64,000 bases of DNA from Eriocheir sinensis (GCF_024679095.1 NC_066517.1:4419796-4483795), one strand, 5' to 3'; numbered from the stretch's first letter, positions 24,702 to 41,995 are shown. A program made the numbers and translations. The notes: generated by a model from the letters alone, not told the origin.

Positions 24702-27543
24702 ATAGACGCCGTGCATCACAACAAACCCGTAACCGTGATCCCGCAAGTACCACCACCTCTATTACCAAGCCTCTAGATAACTTAAAAATCCTTAGTTTCA
24801 ATGCGCGTAGCCTAAGAAACAAATTTGATGAACTGAGATGTCTTGCTTTAACAGAAAATTTTGACATAATTGCTATAACCGAAACATTTATCGACACCAC
24901 AAATATTGATTTAAGTTCCGAATACAACATAGATGGCTACAGACTCTTCAACAAAGATCGTGTAAACCGTAGAGGCGGTGGCGTCGCCCTTTATGCCAAA
25001 AGCTATTTGCAACCCACTGACAAAACACCGGGAAACAGTAACGTTGAACATTTGTGCGTGCGAGTAAACATTGCAAAAGTCAACTTAAATATATCTGTCA
25101 CCTACAGACCTCCCGGGCAATCACTCGATGACGACCTTGAAATGTACAGCGTCTTAAGGCAGTCACTTAATAACAGCGACTCACTGATATTAGAGACTTT
25201 AACCTCCCCCATATCGACTGGGCGACACTGTCAGGTACAGAAGGCGAGTCACATAGAATGATCGAATTTCTAGAAGAAAATTATCTAAGCCAAATGGTTT
25301 CTGAGCCAACTCGACAAAATAATATACTCGACCTTGTTATAACAACCCAAGATAACCTAGTCAGTAGTGTCACGGTAGGAGAACACCTCGGTTCTTGCGA
25401 TCATAAATTAGTGCGCGTCGACATTAAAGCTCAATCATCAGTGACTGAAAATAAAGTAAAGGTGCCCAATTTCAAAAGAGCTAACTTCGTAGAAATCCGA
25501 CAAAAGCTAACAGAAATACAACTATCAGATGACGGCAACGTAGAGGAAGCCTGGCTAAGCCTTAAAAATCACTTACTCAGCAGAACACATTCGTCCCCTT
25601 GTGCGAGAAGCGAATTAACACTAATAAAAGCCCACCGTGGTTTAATAGCGAAATTAAACAATCAGTCAATGAGAGAAAATTGTTTTACAGGTTAAAGAAA
25701 GAACAAAGCACGCCCGAAAACATTAGACTTTATAATGATGCCAGGCGACGAGTAAAAAGACTAGTAGGTCAGGCAAAGCGTAGATACGAAGAAAATATTG
25801 CAGCCAACTGTAAAAATAATCCGAAATCTTTCTTCAGTTACATAAACAACAGAAAGGCGATCAAAAGTGGTATTGGACCTTTAACAAACAGCGACGGTGC
25901 ACTAGTGACTGACAGCCAACACATTGCAAACCTCTTAAACAATTACTTTTCCTCGGTGTTTAATACTAACAGTCTTCCTCTCGCTACCACCAACACCAGT
26001 ACTATTGTAAATCTCGAGCATGCATTGCCTAATTTTGAAATAACAACCGATGAAGTCCTTAAAGCTCTCCATTCACTTAAAACAAATAAAAGTCCTGGAC
26101 CTGACAAAGTATATCACACTCTGCTGAAAGAAACAAAGAGCGAAATACTCTCCTCCCTCACAACCGTATTCAATATGTCCTTGCGACAAGGCATCGTCCC
26201 TTCAGATTGGAAAAAGGCTAACGTGACACCGATTTTCAAGAAAGGAGACAAAAAAGTACCAGGTAATTACAGGCCCATTAGTCTAACTTCGGTTGTAGGT
26301 AAGCTACTTGAGGGCATAATTAGAGACAAAATTGTGAATTACCTTGAAAGCCACTCATTGATTGGGGACTCACAACATGGCTTCCGAAACAAAAGATCCT
26401 GCCTGTCAAACCTATTAACCTTTTATAACGACCTCTTCACTGTTTATGACGTAACCAAATCACTGGACGTAGTCTATCTTGATTTCCAGAAAGCGTTTGA
26501 TAAAGTCCCGCATCATAAATTACTTTACAAATTAAAGCAAATAGGTATTGACGGTCAAGTAAACCAATGGATCGCGAATTGGTTGAGCAACAGACAACAA
26601 AGAGTAGTGATCGACGGATTTAACTCAGAGTGGGCGCCTGTCACTAGTGGCGTCCCTCAGGGCTCGATCCTTGGCCCAGTGCTCTTCATTATTTACATCA
26701 ACGACGTGGATGTTGGACTCAATAACCGCATTAGTAAATTTGCAGACGACACAAGATTGGCAACTCGGTTCTACCTGACGCTGACAGGCAAAACCTCCAA
26801 GCGGAGTTGCACAAAATTTCAACTTGGTCGGATAGATGGGAGATGCCCTTTAACGTAGACAAGTGCCAGGTCCTTCAAGTTGGAACGAGGAATAAGAAGT
26901 TCGAATACGAAATGCGCGGCGTTAAACTCAAAAGCGTTCAATGCGTCAAAGACTTGGGGTCAAAATCGCGTCAAACCTCAAATTCTCACAGCAATGCATC
27001 GATGCAGCAAATAAAGCGAACAGAATGTTGGGCTTCATTAAAAGAAACTTTGTATTCAAGAATAAAGATGTAATACTCGCTCTACAACAGTTTAGTCAGA
27101 CCCACTTGGAATATGCGGTACAGTTTTGGTCTCCCCACCATGCAAAGGATATTGCTAAATTAGAAGGTGTTCAGCGTCGGGCAACGAAAATGATCCCTTC
27201 CTTGCGCAACAAATCCTACGAAGAAAGGCTTTCTACCCTTAACATGTTCTCTCTTGAGAAACGTCGCCTCCGAGGAAAACTGATCGAATGTTTTAAAATA
27301 CTTAATGGTTTCACGAATGTAGACAGATCAACATTGTTTATGATCGATGACACTTTGCGCACGAGGAACAATGGCGTAAAACTCAGATGTAGACAAATAA
27401 ATTCAGACTGCACCAAATTTTTCTTCACCAACGTTGTAGTGCGAGAATGGAATAAGCTTCCACCGTCAGTGGTCCAGTGTAACACGATTGACTCCTTCAA
27501 AAATAAGCTCGACCGTCACTTCCTTCAACTTAATATCAACTAG
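24695..27543 (+). pseudogene. LINE B1 ORF2, AP endonuclease and RT (frameshifted)
   Basis: Starts in the -1 frame relative to ORF1, with no AUG before the endonuclease start LKILSFNARSLRNKF (about 24782). Motifs: TETFID, NRRGGGVALYAK, VTYRPPG, DFNLPHIDW (about 25196, after a one-base loss of G), [35 protein letters not shown] (about 26264), [14 protein letters not shown] (motif A, about 26482), [12 protein letters not shown] (motif B, about 26643) and KFADDTRL (motif C, about 26738). The C-terminus ends DSFKNKLDRHFLQLNIN. Frameshifts near 25195, 25580, 26760, 26955, 27075 and 27103 break it; compared with B2 the last three are single-base losses in G or C runs. Confidence 0.92.
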
Positions 27544-28119
<576 letters not shown>

Positions 28120-28160
<41 letters not shown>

Positions 28161-28173
28161 CATCAGATTTATG

Positions 28174-28234
<61 letters not shown>
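28120..28234. repeat. (GA)n, inverted LINE D tail stub, (AC)n
   Basis: (GA)n to about 28157, then about 18 bases whose reverse complement, 'aacataaatctgatgaat', matches the D 3' end at 32018-32036, then (AC)n to 28234. On the minus strand this is a D 3' end entering (CT)n. Plus-strand D coding begins right after the (AC)n. Confidence 0.75.
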
Positions 28235-28236
<2 letters not shown>

Positions 28237-28337
28237 ACTGGCTCTACCTTCTCAGACGACTAAAATCACTGGGCGTTCCTCCTTGTGACCTCGTTCATAT
28301 CTACAAAGCCCTCATCCTACCCAAGCTCAACCTGGAG
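28235..28337 (+). mobile_element. LINE D, left part of RT C-terminal region
   Basis: Reads LYLLRRLKSLGVPPCDLVHIYKALILPKLNLE, with LRRLK.FGVP..DL..IY..FILPKL typical of the thumb region of a LINE RT. It breaks after the Glu-Tyr position; the next expected residues, ASPAWSS, appear at 31666, after A5. The left boundary is the (AC)n tract. Confidence 0.75.
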
Positions 28338-31300
28338 TAGGTAGGAAGATGCCTACCGAACGGGCGCAAGCTACTCCCGGTGATGTATATATGGGAGGTG
28401 AGAAGGGAGCTGAAGCCCTCCAAAGACCCTTCCCATGTCCTCACTAACCGTTTCCCTATTGTCTCACCAACGCCAGAGAGTAGTTCAGCATGCTCTCTAA
28501 AGACAGATCCTCTCTATCCACACCACACTACATTCACACAACATACACACCTTTTCCCAAAATTCAAATATCAAAATGGCGCACCTTCACCTTGCCTCGG
28601 AGTCCCCGCCTGGGGGGAGGGGGGGGGGGACCATAAATTCCATCAGGGAGGATTCCCCTTCTGGCTGCCGACCCAAGAAGTGTCTTGATAACTCCTCGAA
28701 CCTCTTTCTTCTGAATTTCTGCAACATTCGCGGTCTTCGTTCTATTTTTCATTCTGTGGAACACCATCTCTCTTCCTCTAAACCTCACCTTCTCTTCCCC
28801 ACCGAAACACAGGTTTCTGAGGCTACTGACAGCAATCTCTACTTTGCTCCCTCCTACTATCTCTATCCTAAATTTTAATCCAAAACTGGACGTTGCGCCT
28901 ACGTGCGCAACGACATCACTTGCTCTCGTACCCACAACCTTGATTCTTCAGAATTTTCCACCATCTGGCTAAGACTTTATTGTCATTCTATTATTAAATT
29001 CATCTGTGCTGTTTATCTCTCACCTAACTCTACTAACTATGTAAAATTCTTTGACTACTTGAACTCTAAAGTGGAGCACATCTTGACCCACTCTCCCTTC
29101 GCTGATATCTCCATCCTAGGAGATTTCAATGTTCACCACCAGCTTTAGCTGCCATCCTCTTTCACTGACCAGCCTGGTGAACAAGCCTACAACTTTGCTA
29201 TCCTCAACGATCTAGAGCAGTTGGTCCAGCACCCTACACGTATTCCCGACCGTCTTGGAGACAGGCCCAACATTCTAGACCTCTTCCTTACCTCTAATCC
29301 TTCTGCTTACTCTGTCAAACTGTTCTCTCCGTTGGGCTCCTCCGATCACAACCTTATTTCTGTATCCTGTCCTATAGCTCCTGTACATTCTCTGGACCCA
29401 CCGAAGAGGCGATGCTTCTGGTATTTTGTTTCAGCTCGGTGGGACGACCTGAGGATGTACTTTTCCGATTTCCCGTGGAATGATTATTGCTTCCAGGAGC
29501 GAAGCCCCTCTGCGTGTGCTAAGCGCATCACAGAGGTGATTGTCTCTGGAATGGAGGCATACATTCCACGTACTTTCTCTACTCACGCTAAAAAGCCTTG
29601 GTTTAATCACGCTTGTTCTCGTGCTGTCAATGATAGAGAGGCAGCTCACAAAAGGTACCAGAGCCTTCGAACTAATTTTAACCATGAACTTTACATTTCT
29701 GCCCGGAATCGTGTCAAATCTATTCTCCGACTAACCAAAAACTATTTCATCAATAGAAAATGCCAAAACCTTGCTTTCTCTAACTCTTCCCGTGACTTCT
29801 GGCATCTAGTCAAAAACATCTCCTCCAACTTCACTTCTTCATCTTTCCCTCCACTCCTCAGTTCTGACGGCAACACTGCCGTCTCATCTATCTCTAAGGC
29901 TGAACTCTTCCCTCAAACTTTCTCTAAAAACTCCACTCTGGACGATTCTGGGCATATTCCTCCTACTCATCCCCCCTCTGACTCTTTTATGCCTGTTATA
30001 AAGATTCTTCAAAATTATGTTTTCTATGCCCTCTCTGGCCTTAATCCTCAGAAGGCTTTTGGACCTGATGGAGTGCCTCCTATTGTCCTTGAAAACTGTG
30101 CCTCCGTGCTGTCACCCTGCTTGGTTAAACTCTTTCGCCTCTGCCTGTCAACATCTACCTTTCCTTCCTGCTGGAAGTATGCCTTCATACAACCTGTGTC
30201 TAAGAAGGGTGACTGTTCCAATCCCTCAAACTACCGTACTAAAGCTTTAATTTCTTGTCTATCTAAAGCTTTTGAATCAATCCTTAACCGGAAAATTCAA
30301 AAGCACCTTTCCACTTCTGACCTTCTATCTGATCGCCTGTATGGGTTTCGCAAGGGGCGTTCTACTGGTGATCTCCTTGCCTTCTTAACTGACTCTTGGT
30401 CATCCTCTCTTAGCCGTTTCCATGAAACCTTTGCTATTGCGCTGGACATATCAATAGCTTTTGATAGGGTCTGGCACAAATCTTTGCTTTCCAAACTACC
30501 CTCCTACGGTTTCTATCCTTCTCTCTGTACCTTTATCTCCAGTTTCCTTTCTGACCGTTCTATTTCTGCTGTGGAAGACGGTCACTGTTCTTCCCCTAGA
30601 CCTATTAACAGTGGTGTCCCACAGGGTTCTGTCCTATCTCCCACTCTCTTTCTGTTGTTCATTGATGATCATCTTTCCAAAACGAACTGTCCTATCCATT
30701 CTTACGCCGATGACTCCACTCTGCATTACTCAACTTCATTTAATAGAAGACCCACCCCACAGGAACTTAACGATTCAAGGTTGAAGGCAACAGAACGCTT
30801 AGCCTTATACCTTACTATTATTTCCGATTGGGGCAAGAGGAACCTGGTGTCCTTCAACGCTTCAAAAACACAGTTTCTCCACCTATCCACTCGACATAAT
30901 TTTCCAAACAACTATCCTCTATTCTTTGACAACACTCGGCTATCACCTTCTTCAACACTAAACATCCTCGGTCTATCCTTAACTCAAAATCTCAACTGGA
31001 AATTTCATATCTCATCTCTTACTAAATCAGCTTCCTCGAGGCTGGGCGTTCTGTACCGTCTCCGCCAGTTCTTCTCCCCCGCATAGTTGGTATCCATTTA
31101 CAGGGGCCTTGTCCGCCCTCGTATGGAGTATGCATCTCATGTGTGGGGAGGGGGGCAATCACACAGCTCTCCTTGACAGAGTGGAGTCAAAGGCTCTTCG
31201 TCTCATCAGCTCTCCTCCTCATACTGATAGTCTTCTACCTCTTAAATTCCGCCGCCATGTTGCCTCTCTTTCTATCTTCTATCGACATTTTCATGCTGAC

Positions 31301-31660
31301 TGCTCTTCTGAACTTGCTAACTGCATGCCTCCCCCCCTTCCGCGGCCCCGCTACACACGACTTTCTACTGATGCTCATCCCTATACTGTCCAAACCCCTT
31401 ATGCAAGAGTTAACCAGCATCTTCACTCTTTCATCCTTCACGCTGGTAAACTCTGGAACAATCTTCCTTCATCTGTATTTCCTCCTGCCTACGACTTGAA
31501 CTCTTTCAAGAGGAGGGTATCATGACACCTCCCGAAATTGACCTCTCTTTTTGGACACTCCTTTCTCTTCTATTCAGGAGCAGTAAGTAGCGGGCCTTTT
31601 TTTTAATATTTTTCTTTACGCCCTTGAACTGTCTCCTTAGCTGTAAAAAATAAAATAAAA
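28338..31660 (+). mobile_element. LINE A5, near-complete jockey-like element
   Basis: The longest family A copy. The 5' part (28338-28575) has no clear ORF1; the endonuclease-RT frame runs from about 28576. Order: CNIRGLRSIF (about 28720), TETQVSEA, YVRNDITC, LGDFNVHHQL (about 29117), [29 protein letters not shown] (about 29338), [32 protein letters not shown] (motif A with K to I), [23 protein letters not shown] and the C-terminal region. One frame holds from 28576 to 31083 with TAA at 28876 and TAG at 29146, then TAG at 31084 and a frameshift in a G-rich run near 31145. Poly(A) lies at 31644-31660. It is nested in LINE D. Confidence 0.93.
29221..31086 (+). pseudogene. LINE A5 ORF2, longest open part (621 codons)
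   Basis: The open stretch covers the end of the endonuclease (from [12 protein letters not shown]), the linker and the full RT core with [21 protein letters not shown] and YADD, and stops at TAG 31084-31086. The equivalent codon in A2, A6 and A7 is CAG (AQLLSIYRG), so this is a C-to-T nonsense change. The missing end (SHVWGG through SFKRRVS) follows in another frame at 31109-31525. Confidence 0.9.
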
Positions 31661-31661
31661 G

Positions 31662-33454
<1,793 letters not shown>

Positions 33455-33715
33455 TTTTATACGTTCCACCTATGGCGCCGGCATACTTTTTTGTTGGGTC
33501 GGGGTGATCGGCTTGGCTCATGATGCCACCCGGAGCTCATCTTTGACCCTCTTTTAAAGAGAATCTAGAGTCTGGGTTGATAGGTGGTCTTTAGGACAGC
33601 ATGTGGGTAGTCTAGGCGACTTGACGATGGCTGAAAAGTTGCCAACTTGCTTGGAACGGCGAGCGGGAAGGGAACCTGTGCCCGCACGCTGACCACTCAG
33701 CCACCGCCTTACGCC
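33455..33715 (-). mobile_element. SINE S, diverged minus-strand copy
   Basis: Follows the S order in reverse complement: 'acgttccacctatggcgccggca', 'ttggctcatgatgccacccgg', 'ctagagtctgggttgataggtggtctttaggacagcatgtgggtag' and a degraded tRNA-like head with 'gaccactcagccaccgcc'. The repeated module is largely missing. Confidence 0.75.
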
Positions 33716-33767
33716 CTCTTGTCAAGTCGCACTGAGAATTGCTGGAGTTTCATTTAAGTCATCAACA

Positions 33768-33928
33768 AAAGATGGCGCCACCATAAACACTCGCCTGCGC
33801 CAGAACCGACCTTCAGGCCCCACCGGGAAAAAAGCCTAGGGCCGACCATCAGACCCCACCGGGAAGAAGCCTTGGGCCAACCATCAGGCCCAACCGGGAA
33901 GAAGCCTACCGGCGCAATAGGCCGGGAC

Positions 33929-33961
<33 letters not shown>
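33768..33961 (+). mobile_element. SINE S, 5'-truncated copy
   Basis: Begins at 'aagatggcgccaccataaacactcgcc', carries the 'ccgaccatcaggccccacc' module three times (S3 and S6 have two), ends 'gcctaccggcgcaataggcc' and has a poly(A) of about 32. It lies about 50 bp from the antisense S copy at 33455-33715, forming a partial inverted pair. Confidence 0.88.
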
Positions 33962-33964
<3 letters not shown>

Positions 33965-36900
33965 GAAGGTCTTCTCTTATAGCCAATGAATGTCAAAGAT
34001 ATAAGATTTCTTTGCTCATTTGTTTTCTCTGAAATTATGGTTTAAAACCCACTTCGAAAGCCACTCTGTCGTCAGGGCTGTTTATGATTTAATGGATCTA
34101 AAGTTGATCGTCATTATTTGTATGAATACTTTGGCAGTAACTAACGATAAGCTGATTGGACGGTACAATTTTCAGATACAATTAGTGTGCTGTTTTTACG
34201 CATTAGGGTGTGCCTGAATTTTTCCATTCACGAAATTTCCTTGATGATCCATTAGTAAGAAAAATTCGATTCTTTCCTACTTGAAAGCTTTATTATTTAG
34301 CCTATACTTTCTAGGTTTTGTCCTTCGTTACTATACTTTTCTGAACGACTTATTCTTAATTCGGTCCTGGGCTTATGTTAGAGCTCAAGTAAAACTCTTC
34401 AGCTACTTTTTTTGTTCCTAGTTTACGTGATTTGGTAGGTTTGATTTCTTTATGCATGGAGCTTTTTCCCGCACTAGGTATCCTATTAACTGTTTTACAC
34501 CTTGAATGGAATTTATCGCTGCGCTAATCTTCACAATGTTGAACTTTCTCACGTCTAGCTGACTTCTTTGTTCATGGTACCTTGTTAGTTATCTTGCTTA
34601 TTTTTCGTGTCACGCAGGCAGCTTTCATTTTTATATTTTACATTTAAGAGAACAGCCTGAATGTTTTTTTTTTTTCAGGCTACATAATTGTGGTGGTGGC
34701 AGTGACGATGGCTTCCAGTGTGGTGGTGTGGTGGTGAGGAACAAACTCGCTGCTTGTTTGATTGTAATTTTGATGTTGAAAATTGATTGAAAATTTTGTG
34801 ATTTATAGTTGTTTCTTCTTTGGGGGGTTGATCAAAATACACACTGTATTAATGTAGTGCCCTGACAATTGGGGCACCAGATGATGCGTGATAACTAAAG
34901 GGGGACGACGATGAAAGGGGGGGATTGAAGAGTCTGAGGCCAGAAACTCACCCTGAGGGTAAATGCTGCCACCACCCAGCGATCTAAGGGCGAACGAGGC
35001 CACCCCTAGCTCGCAGGGAACCTTAAAGTTTAAATAATTCACAAGGGGGACCCAGGGGAGGGTTTTCCGGGAACATTAGATGGGCTAGCGTGGAAGAGCG
35101 GAGGCGTGGAGGACGTTGAGTCAGTATAACCACTACAGCCTTCCGGACAATACTCACGTCAAGATTATCACCGAAAAAGACAAGGAAATGTTTATAAACA
35201 GGACATTAGATATTTATTTGTTTGTTTCCAGACAACAAAATGAACTCTCGACTGACGAGTCAATATTGAGATGGGGGTACACGAGGAACCTTAGCGCTCA
35301 CCAACCGCGGACGACACCGAGTAAACAACCTGAACACAAAATATACATAAACTCATGGATAATAATCATACATGGGAGAAGGCACCACTACGAGGGTTCG
35401 CACCCTCAAGATAATACACTTTACAACAATTGTTATCTGTTGCGTCCTACCGACTCACGGTGTTAGACAAAGAAATGATTTACTCATGATAAATGCAAGA
35501 GCCTATGGATGAATAACCATACCGGGAAAACGATACTGCGAGGAACTCACACCAGCAACCCACCTAAACCACGAGAACCTGGATATATTACAATTACCTC
35601 CGAACTTACCATATTTACCAGAACAATGACTACGTCATGGGGAACTAACGTTACGACACGGTCTATAGCGACGAGTAAGGCTCGACTCCCGTCCCTGCCG
35701 GCCCTCGGGGGCGCACACAGGTTTTCTCTTCGCTATAGAGAGGTGGCAACGTTACTCAACCTTGAGGGGGATGATGAATTATAAGGGGTAATATGTGTGT
35801 GTGTGTGTGTCTGTGTGTGTGTGTGTGTCGTGGTCAGTGACCGGTATACCAACGACCCTGTGATCGGAGGAGGAAAGATGAGTCACGAGCTGAGATAAAC
35901 ATGAAAAAAAAAAAATTATTCAACTTTTCAGTTACTTAATTGGGAGACTACTTATGATACTAGCGAGTAAGGAACGAGTTTACTTGAGGAAGCAAGGGGT
36001 TATGTCACTTTTGGAGGGGTGATGCACACTGGGGCGAGGAGCACGTGGGGGAGATGAAAACACATTCCTGTGATCGTGGAGAAAAGATGAGCCACGAGGC
36101 TGAGTGTCTTTTTCTTAATGATTCCTCCCCATAAGGGAGACGGGCCTTCGCCGTATGTGGCGGCCCGTTGCGGAGTGTCGAGTCGATTAAAAAAACTCGG
36201 GCGTGGGGCTAGGGGAAGAACCCGCCGGCTGGCGTGCCGAGTGGGGAACGGGCGCACATGGCAGCGAGCAACTCATCAGTCTATAGCTGGCGCAAAGGCT
36301 AGGAGAGTTGCTCGCTCGACGAGTGCGGGCGCTCCACTGGGCTGAGTGTTTTCTTCTTTGGGGATTTACCCCCTAAATTTGCCCTTCCAGGTTATATAGG
36401 GGTGGGGGTGACGCTTGGGTGGAGCCAAGGAACGGAAGTGAGTGGGCGTGGTTTGGGGAGTTTGGTGTTTGTGTATGTTTATGGACGAGGAGGGGAGTGA
36501 GTCCGCGTATCCTTCCCCCTCGTCTGTGACTTAATACAGGCAGGTGTCGAACCCACACTTAACGCGGCCATAAAATCTACAGAGGGGTAGAATACTTATG
36601 GGAAGGTAAATTGACAAGGTGTTGCATGGCATCTCATCACTGCGCGCGCGGGCATAAGGGGCGGAGCAAGGAACCTTCTAGAAGCTGGGAAGAACGTGAC
36701 GGATGGGGAGGGAAGGGGGGAGGAAGGCCAGCCGGAGGACGCCAAGCCAAGAATTTGGGCGGGAAGGAACTCTGGCGGCGACCACGTGATGTCTAGCGAG
36801 GAGTAAGGGGTCCAAGGGAAGAGGGGGATGGGCCTCTCGGTTTGAGGCTGGAATATTCCACGCGGTAACGGATTCCGGCGATACTTATATTTACTTACAA

Positions 36901-36974
36901 TACTTACCCTTCTTTTTCCTCCCTAATTTCAATTTTTCCGTCCTTAAAATCAAATACTGGCATTACATTAATGA
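33962..36974. other. About 3 kb with no recognised gene or repeat family
   Basis: The longest stretch with no element I can name. The left half is AT-rich; 35650-36850 is GC-richer. Visible items: (GT)n at 35791-35828; a direct repeat of about 38 bp at 35859 and 36069 ('ctgtgatcg..gatgag.cacgag'); a perfect 12-bp inverted repeat at 36263-36274/36305-36316; 'gttatatagggg' near 36393; and a GAAnnTTCnnGAA motif near 36669-36681. ORFs of 60-116 codons show no domain I recognise. It could be unique host DNA or an uncharacterised element. Confidence 0.5.
36263..36316. other. Perfect 12-bp inverted repeat with 30-nt loop
   Basis: AGCGAGCAACTC at 36263-36274 pairs fully with GAGTTGCTCGCT at 36305-36316. 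It could form a hairpin in RNA or a small cruciform. No U-run or flanking gene gives it a role. Confidence 0.6.
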
Positions 36975-37775
36975 GAGTTGATGATGGTGGTTTTGTTGGC
37001 GTCATTGGAGGCTGCTGAGATACGTACGGTAGTGATGATATTGGTAGTGATGGGGAAGACATCTGAATGAGACTTTTGTTCGGAGTATTGGTGAAGATGG
37101 CATGACAAGTGGTTTTGGCTCAAGTGAAGGTTGTGGTGATGGTTCGCTGTTCCGGTTACCGATGTTAGTTTTTTTTTCCAACTGGTGGTGGCAGTGGTGG
37201 AAGTGGTGAAGTAATGGAGGTAGTGGTAGTGATGGTGGTGGTGGTGGTGGTGATGGCAATGGTGTTATTGGTAGTATTCGGGAAGTGGTGGTGGTTTTGA
37301 TGCAATAATGATGGAGTTGGTTGTGATTGTACTAGTAGAATGTTGACGGTGCTTGTGCAGAAATGGTTAAGTTGGTGCTAATGGTTGTGGTGGAGTTGTG
37401 GAGGTGATGGTGTAGACGGGATAGCAAGGGTGACAGTGGTTGTGGTATGGTGGTGGGGGGGAAGTGCAGAAGTGATGGAGGTGGTGGTTTCGGTGGCGGT
37501 GAATGAAAAAGAAAGATGAAAGAAAACCGGCCCCTCAGTCCTCCCCTTCACAGAATCAGTTGGAGCTGTACCAATATCCCTTTTTTCTCTCTATCTCTCT
37601 TTATCTCTATCAGTCTATCTATCTTTATCCGTCTACATATCTATCTACCTATCTATCATCTACCTGTCTCTCCTTGTGGCAGGGTTTTTCATTAAGATTA
37701 TTTTCCAAACGAAACTCAAATTGAAAAACTGAAAGTATTTTTTGCCAGCTGCGTCTACAAAAGGGAGGAAAAGAG
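36975..37775. repeat. (GGT)n-rich and (TATC)n-rich low-complexity DNA
   Basis: Imperfect GGT/GAT triplets over about 36975-37500, then TATC-rich sequence at about 37580-37665. The Pro-, Ser- and His-rich ORFs on the opposite strand follow from this composition. Confidence 0.8.
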
Positions 37776-37784
37776 CAGAAGGAC

Positions 37785-38122
37785 AAAGAAGAGGAGGAGG
37801 AGGAGGAGGAGGAGGAGGAGGAGGAGGAGAAGGAGAAGGAGGAGGAGGAGGAGGATGTGGAGGAGGAAAAGGAAACATGGAAATGCAGGCAACAGAAAGC
37901 CTATTGGCTCATTACGAGGTTGCCCGCTCTGGTGATTTAATCTGCTCGACAGCCGCTTGGTGCCACAGAGCAGATGAAAGCACCTCGGTATTCAATTTAC
38001 TCCCATTTTGGTGTCGTCAGCAAACTTTGATAAGGTGGATTTTAATCCTGTTTCTAAATCGTTCATGTATAAGATAAGTAGAATGGGTCCCAACACTGAT
38101 TCTTGCGGTATTCCACCAGGAA
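37785..38122 (-). mobile_element. LINE H1, CR1-like remnant with (TCC)n at its 3' side
   Basis: On the minus strand 38118-38000 reads SVLGPILLILYMNDLETGL then LSKFADDTKMGVN: RT motif B end and motif C (FADD) of a CR1-like LINE. It is then joined by a deletion to a 3' UTR ('aggttgcccgctctggtgatttaatctgctcg' on the plus strand, about 37918-37949) shared with H2 and with 38188-38241. The 3' end merges into (TCC)n, seen as (GGA)n at 37785-37860 on the plus strand. The C-terminal third of the protein is absent. Confidence 0.7.
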
Positions 38123-38320
38123 GAGGGGGAGGAGGAGGAACAGGAGGAGGAGGAGGAGGAGAAGGAAACATGGAATTATAAGCAACGTAATGCCTATTGG
38201 CTCATAACGAGGTTGATCGCTTCAGCAATTTAATCTGCTCGAGAAAGAGAAGGACGAGGAGGAGGAGGAGGAAAAGGAGGAGGAGGAGGAGGAGGAGGAG
38301 GAGGAGGAGGAGGAGGAGGG
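38123..38320 (-). mobile_element. LINE H 3'-UTR stub between two (GGA)n tracts
   Basis: About 85 bases (38163-38246), including 'ctattggctcataacgaggttg', match the H 3' UTR. (GGA)n lies on both sides (38123-38162 and 38254-38320). This resembles a short 5'-truncated insertion in a (GGA)n/(TCC)n array, or slippage-mediated duplication of the H1 end. Confidence 0.65.
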
Positions 38321-38421
38321 CAAGAGGAGCTTCCAAGAATACAGAGACGATTTCTTTTTTGAACTGAGAAATTGAAGTCTGAACATTTGTCATCCCTGTC
38401 AACAAATCTTGTCACACCCCA

Positions 38422-38553
<132 letters not shown>

Positions 38554-38751
38554 CTCGCTCAGGCAAATGCAAAAGTAAAAAAATAAAAATAAAAGGTAGG
38601 AGGGAAGGAGGATAGGAAGAACACAAAATATGCTTATAAGATTTTGCTATGGAAAGTAGGATGAGTGAAAAAATGGGTATCGTAGTATTAAAGTGAGGTA
38701 TTAAGGATATGAAGGGAAACGTTGAAATATGAGACTGCATGAAGTTTGAAA

Positions 38752-38753
<2 letters not shown>

Positions 38754-38827
<74 letters not shown>
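38754..38827. repeat. (TA)n microsatellite, left flank of A6
   Basis: About 37 TA units directly next to the poly(T) of A6. A second (TA)n borders the other end of A6 at 39765-39807. Confidence 0.96.
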
Positions 38828-41560
<2,733 letters not shown>

Positions 41561-41561
41561 G

Positions 41562-41563
<2 letters not shown>

Positions 41564-41655
<92 letters not shown>
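41564..41655. repeat. (GA)n microsatellite, 5' flank of B2
   Basis: On the minus strand this (CT)n runs, after a C run, directly into B2 coding sequence. Confidence 0.96.
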
Positions 41656-41658
<3 letters not shown>

Positions 41659-41765
41659 AGAAGAAGAGGGATAGAGGGAGGGAGGAAGGAAGGGAAAGAC
41701 AGGAGTGTAGGCGGTGGGTGGGTGTACACGTCACAACAATGTCACACTTTCCTTGTTCGTATGTG

Positions 41766-41952
41766 TAGATGGCCATGCCAGACTTTGTCGTGGGAGTCAA
41801 GGGTAAGCGCCTTAATTAACCACATCTGGCAATGCACTATATTTCAAAAAATTAGGGCAGGGTGTCAAAAAAGCTGTGCCAAAATACCACACTGACGCAA
41901 GTTTGTTTAGAAGTTATTTTCTAAAAACGATGCATCACGGCCTCTGAAATGA
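41766..41952 (+). repeat. Inverted repeat K, left arm
   Basis: Matches 42404-42582 in reverse complement along its whole length, with scattered substitutions. The best block is 'aagcgccttaattaaccaca' and another is 'tgtcaaaaaagctgtgccaaaata'. No protein coding seen. The spacer holds (AC)n, SINE U2, (AC)n. Confidence 0.8.
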
Positions 41953-41993
41953 TTATTAAACTTTGAGTAAAGACGCTCTCCTGAAAAAAAGTT

Positions 41994-41995
<2 letters not shown>

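Noticed and set aside
34860..34900. Possible LTR-retrotransposon primer-binding site ('ggggcaccagatgatgcg')
   Set aside because: No flanking terminal repeats, polypurine tract, or gag/pol motifs visible in 33962-36974.
37660..37878. Proline-rich ORF on the minus strand
   Set aside because: It is the translation of the (TCC)n array that follows LINE H1.
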